6,919 nucleotides of DNA, from positions 1 through 6,919 of the forward strand of contig JBAXDX010000116.1 of NCBI GenBank assembly GCA_037140715.1, in the 5' to 3' direction. This document shows, piece by piece, positions 5,485-6,919 of the stretch. Made by a program: the position numbers and the translations under genes. Under the pieces are notes generated by a model that made no database searches, was not told the DNA's origin, and saw only the letters and a list, made by a program, of their open reading frames with translations. Source of the stretch: JAUZPB01 sp037140715. Lineage in GTDB: Bacteria; Bacteroidota; Ignavibacteria; Ignavibacteriales; SURF-24. How positions within the stretch are numbered: position 1 is the stretch's first letter; each line of letters starts with the position of its first letter.

Positions 5485-5530
5485 CGAGACTCTCTTGACA
5501 TTAGCCGGAATAACTCAGGAGGGCAGAACG

Positions 5531-5813
5531 CAAATAATAAAATTAATCAATTCGGGCACACCGCAACCCTAAGGGTGTTATATGTCAGCGATGCGGCAAC
5601 GCCCAATGCTGTCAGGTTAAGGTTCAAAACATTTATTGCGCCCTTTCAGGGCTTTTGGGTTGTTTTGGGGGTATTTACCTTTCACAGGGCGATGCCCTGT
5701 GCTATTATATTATGCCCCTTCAGGGCAAACACAAATAATAAATCACCAATTCCCGACACATCGAAGCCCTGAAGGGGCGTGATATATTAGCGATGTGGCA
5801 GCGCCCATCGGGC
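5531..5813. repeat. Cluster of bipartite REP-like palindromic elements
   Basis: Several related units are present. Each has a small GCCCTGAAGGGGC-type palindrome, then an AT-rich link ending TTAGC or similar, then a second hairpin. Two lie in the same orientation about 201 bp apart (5531-5610 and 5732-5810), both preceded by CAAATAATAAA. An inverted one is at 5683-5726, with a perfect stem CACAGGGC/GCCCTGTG (5683-5690 and 5694-5701). A further palindrome GCCCTTTCAGGGC is at 5640-5652. The segments 5701-5726 and 5766-5791 are inverted copies matching at 23 of 26 positions. Such elements resemble REP sequences mobilised by RAYT-type transposases; none is encoded here. Confidence 0.75.
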
Positions 5814-5821
5814 AAAATGAA

Positions 5822-5857
5822 ACGGGCTGAAACCCATTAACACGGGTTTCAACCCGT
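5822..5857. repeat. Large 14-bp-stem hairpin
   Basis: ACGGGCTGAAACCC (5822-5835) and GGGTTTCAACCCGT (5844-5857) pair with one mismatch across an 8-nt loop. It abuts the REP-like cluster and is probably part of it. It could also stop transcripts coming from the FISUMP gene, although no T-tract follows. Confidence 0.75.
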
Positions 5858-5891
5858 GGAATGGTAATTGCACCCTTTCCCCCTTTTTTCA

Positions 5892-5917
5892 AAAATAAAT
5901 CGACCGCTAAAGCGGAA
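5892..5917 (-). terminator. Possible terminator after the FISUMP gene
   Basis: On the minus strand, about 20 nt beyond the FISUMP stop, a short CCGC-TTTA-GCGG hairpin (5915-5904) is followed by a T-rich run (TCGATTTATTTTTG). The stem is short, so a further REP-like palindrome is an alternative reading. Confidence 0.35.
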
Positions 5918-5936
5918 AATTAAATAGACAAATTGC

Positions 5937-6884
5937 CTAATCCTCAACACATCTGACACTGAAGCCGAAACTCCTGTAATCGTAGTACCGGTTGATACTA
6001 CTATCATAAGTGTTCAGGTACATGTAGTACGCATACGCGGCATCGTACACAGTGGAACTCCAGTCGTTAGTGTAGCCCGCTAAATTGTAGAAGCTACCAT
6101 TGCCGCTGCGATAGCCGGGGCCGGCTACGTTTGTGCCTGCCCCGCCATAATTTGCATCTCCCTGTCCGACTGCTTTTAACGCATTACCGTCATTGTTTAC
6201 TGTCGTTATTAATGTCTGGTATTCTGCTTCTGTTGGTATATGCCAGCCCTCCGGAGCTAATCCTCTCCGGTCATTTACAGCATACCAGTTATACAGTCTG
6301 CCATACTTTTTCCCGTTTGCAGGATCATTCTTATAATAACACCAGGCTGGTTTCCCTTCCTGTCCTGCTTTTTCCCATTCTCTATTTGTTCGCGCTTCCG
6401 GAATAATATCTCCATTCCTGAACCTGCCTGTATTAAGATTTTTTGCCATCCATATCTGCGAACCTATTTTTATACTTTTATATTTCCCATGATTATCTTT
6501 CCCGGGTTGCTTCACTTCAGCGACATTGTTTTTTATATGCGGGACTTTGGATGGAACAGTTTTATTATGCTTTTCCGGCTTTTGTATATCTGAATCTGCA
6601 GAAACACCCGTCAACGCATAGTACCATACCTGAACAGCCCAAAGCGCTATGTCTTCGCGGATTCCGTTTTCTTCTACAAGTTTCCTTGCACAGACCGGGA
6701 GCCGTACTTCCCCGTTGTTTTTAATATCATGCACCAGGCCTTCTCTTAATGCAGTTTTGATGACAAATATTTCTTTTCTATCATAATTTGCCAGCAAATC
6801 GCTCAGTACAGCTTCAAACTTCCTTTTATCATCCAGGGTATTCAGTCCGTACTGAATTATTATATTTCTTAATTTTTCTTTCAT
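5937..6884 (-). CDS. FISUMP (Fib_succ_major) domain protein
   Basis: The 315-residue protein has three parts. Residues 1-92 form a helical domain ending REDIALWAVQVWYYALTG; its spacing resembles the small ...AxWAVxxWAxAL helical module found at the ends of varied multidomain proteins. Residues 93-133 are a Lys/Pro-rich linker. Residues 134-315 are a FISUMP domain (TIGR02145/PF09603 type, C-type-lectin-like fold) with QIWMAKNLN (143-151), GRLYNWYAV (195-203), APEGWHIPTEAEYQTL (210-225) and the terminal GFSVRCVED. No signal peptide or membrane segment is visible, unlike many secreted FISUMP proteins, so it may act inside the cell. Residues 280-306 are rich in Tyr, Asn, Asp and Ser, like the variable regions of diversity-generating retroelement targets. 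The start is supported by conservation with the copy at 94-1. Function unknown. Confidence 0.9.
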   Translation of the reverse strand: MKEKLRNIIIQYGLNTLDDKRKFEAVLSDLLANYDRKEIFVIKTALREGLVHDIKNNGEVRLPVCARKLVEENGIREDIALWAVQVWYYALTGVSADSDIQKPEKHNKTVPSKVPHIKNNVAEVKQPGKDNHGKYKSIKIGSQIWMAKNLNTGRFRNGDIIPEARTNREWEKAGQEGKPAWCYYKNDPANGKKYGRLYNWYAVNDRRGLAPEGWHIPTEAEYQTLITTVNNDGNALKAVGQGDANYGGAGTNVAGPGYRSGNGSFYNLAGYTNDWSSTVYDAAYAYYMYLNTYDSSINRYYDYRSFGFSVRCVED

Positions 6885-6919
6885 TTTTCTTAAACTCTTT
6901 GTTCCGGGTTTATGTAACT
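6791..6919. repeat. Direct repeat of 1-129 (FISUMP 5' end and leader)
   Basis: Positions 6791-6919 match 1-129 with five substitutions by eye, giving a direct repeat at the two ends of the window. It covers the first 31 codons of a FISUMP gene and 35 nt upstream. By analogy with the left copy, the last two bases of the window fall within the stop codon of another upstream gene, consistent with a further FISUMP member to the right. Confidence 0.95.

Larger units (their letters stand above)
5002..5530. other. Upstream region of the R-M operon
   Basis: This AT-rich stretch has no firm gene. It should hold the methyltransferase promoter, but I cannot pick out a convincing Bacteroidota-type TAnnTTTG element. 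It contains an imperfect inverted repeat (5129-5159), a possible minus-strand gene remnant (5260-5373) and the 21-bp tandem repeat (5443-5484). Confidence 0.55.

Noticed and set aside
5575..5772. Plus-strand frame of 65 codons
   Set aside because: It runs straight through the palindromic repeats, so its openness reflects the repeat composition.
6131..6724. Plus-strand frames of 91 and 93 codons antisense to the FISUMP gene
   Set aside because: Both lie opposite a well-supported gene and show no domain features.
1..6919. Circular molecule with overlapping ends
   Set aside because: The terminal 129-bp repeats differ at five sites, including synonymous sites, so they are separate paralogous copies rather than the same sequence read twice.

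Overview
All intact genes lie on the minus strand, in AT-rich DNA with weak or absent Shine-Dalgarno sites. A FISUMP (Fibrobacter succinogenes major paralogous domain) gene, bipartite palindromic REP-like repeats, and tandem AATCCGTG-type intergenic repeats together suggest a member of the Bacteroidota or a relative, possibly from an environmental or metagenomic assembly. This placement is an inference from style and gene families, not from a phylogenetic marker.

Layout in the direction of transcription (right to left). (1) 6884-5937: a complete FISUMP gene with a helical N-terminal domain and a Tyr/Asn/Asp/Ser-rich C-terminus. (2) 5936-5002: a non-coding stretch with REP-like palindromes, a large hairpin, a 21-bp tandem repeat and a possible gene remnant. 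(3) 5001-1921: a compact AT-rich operon holding a complete C5-cytosine DNA methyltransferase, a LAGLIDADG-like protein now split by a one-base frameshift (3815-2492), and a small PD-(D/E)XK nuclease. I read this as a type II-like restriction-modification (R-M) locus of unusual composition. (4) 1920-1382: no firm gene, but a 12-bp-stem hairpin, a 34-codon small ORF and a diverged copy of the left-hand repeat. (5) 1381-738: a mntA-hepT (MNT/HEPN) toxin-antitoxin pair bracketed by inverted repeats. (6) 737-128: intergenic repeats including a perfect two-copy 207-bp tandem duplication, then the last codons of a second FISUMP gene. (7) 94-1: the first 31 codons of a third FISUMP gene, almost identical to the start of the complete one.

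The window begins and ends in a roughly 129-bp direct repeat made of the FISUMP 5' end and its leader. The host locus is therefore probably a tandem FISUMP array in which an R-M and toxin-antitoxin island of about 5.8 kb sits between copies. Both island modules are of the self-maintaining defence or addiction type.

The most interesting points are: the R-M locus, where a LAGLIDADG-fold protein has lost both catalytic acids and is paired with a separate PD-(D/E)XK nuclease; the 1-nt frameshift that splits that protein; the FISUMP C-terminal codon pattern, which looks like the product of a diversity-generating retroelement; and the inverted repeats around mntA-hepT.
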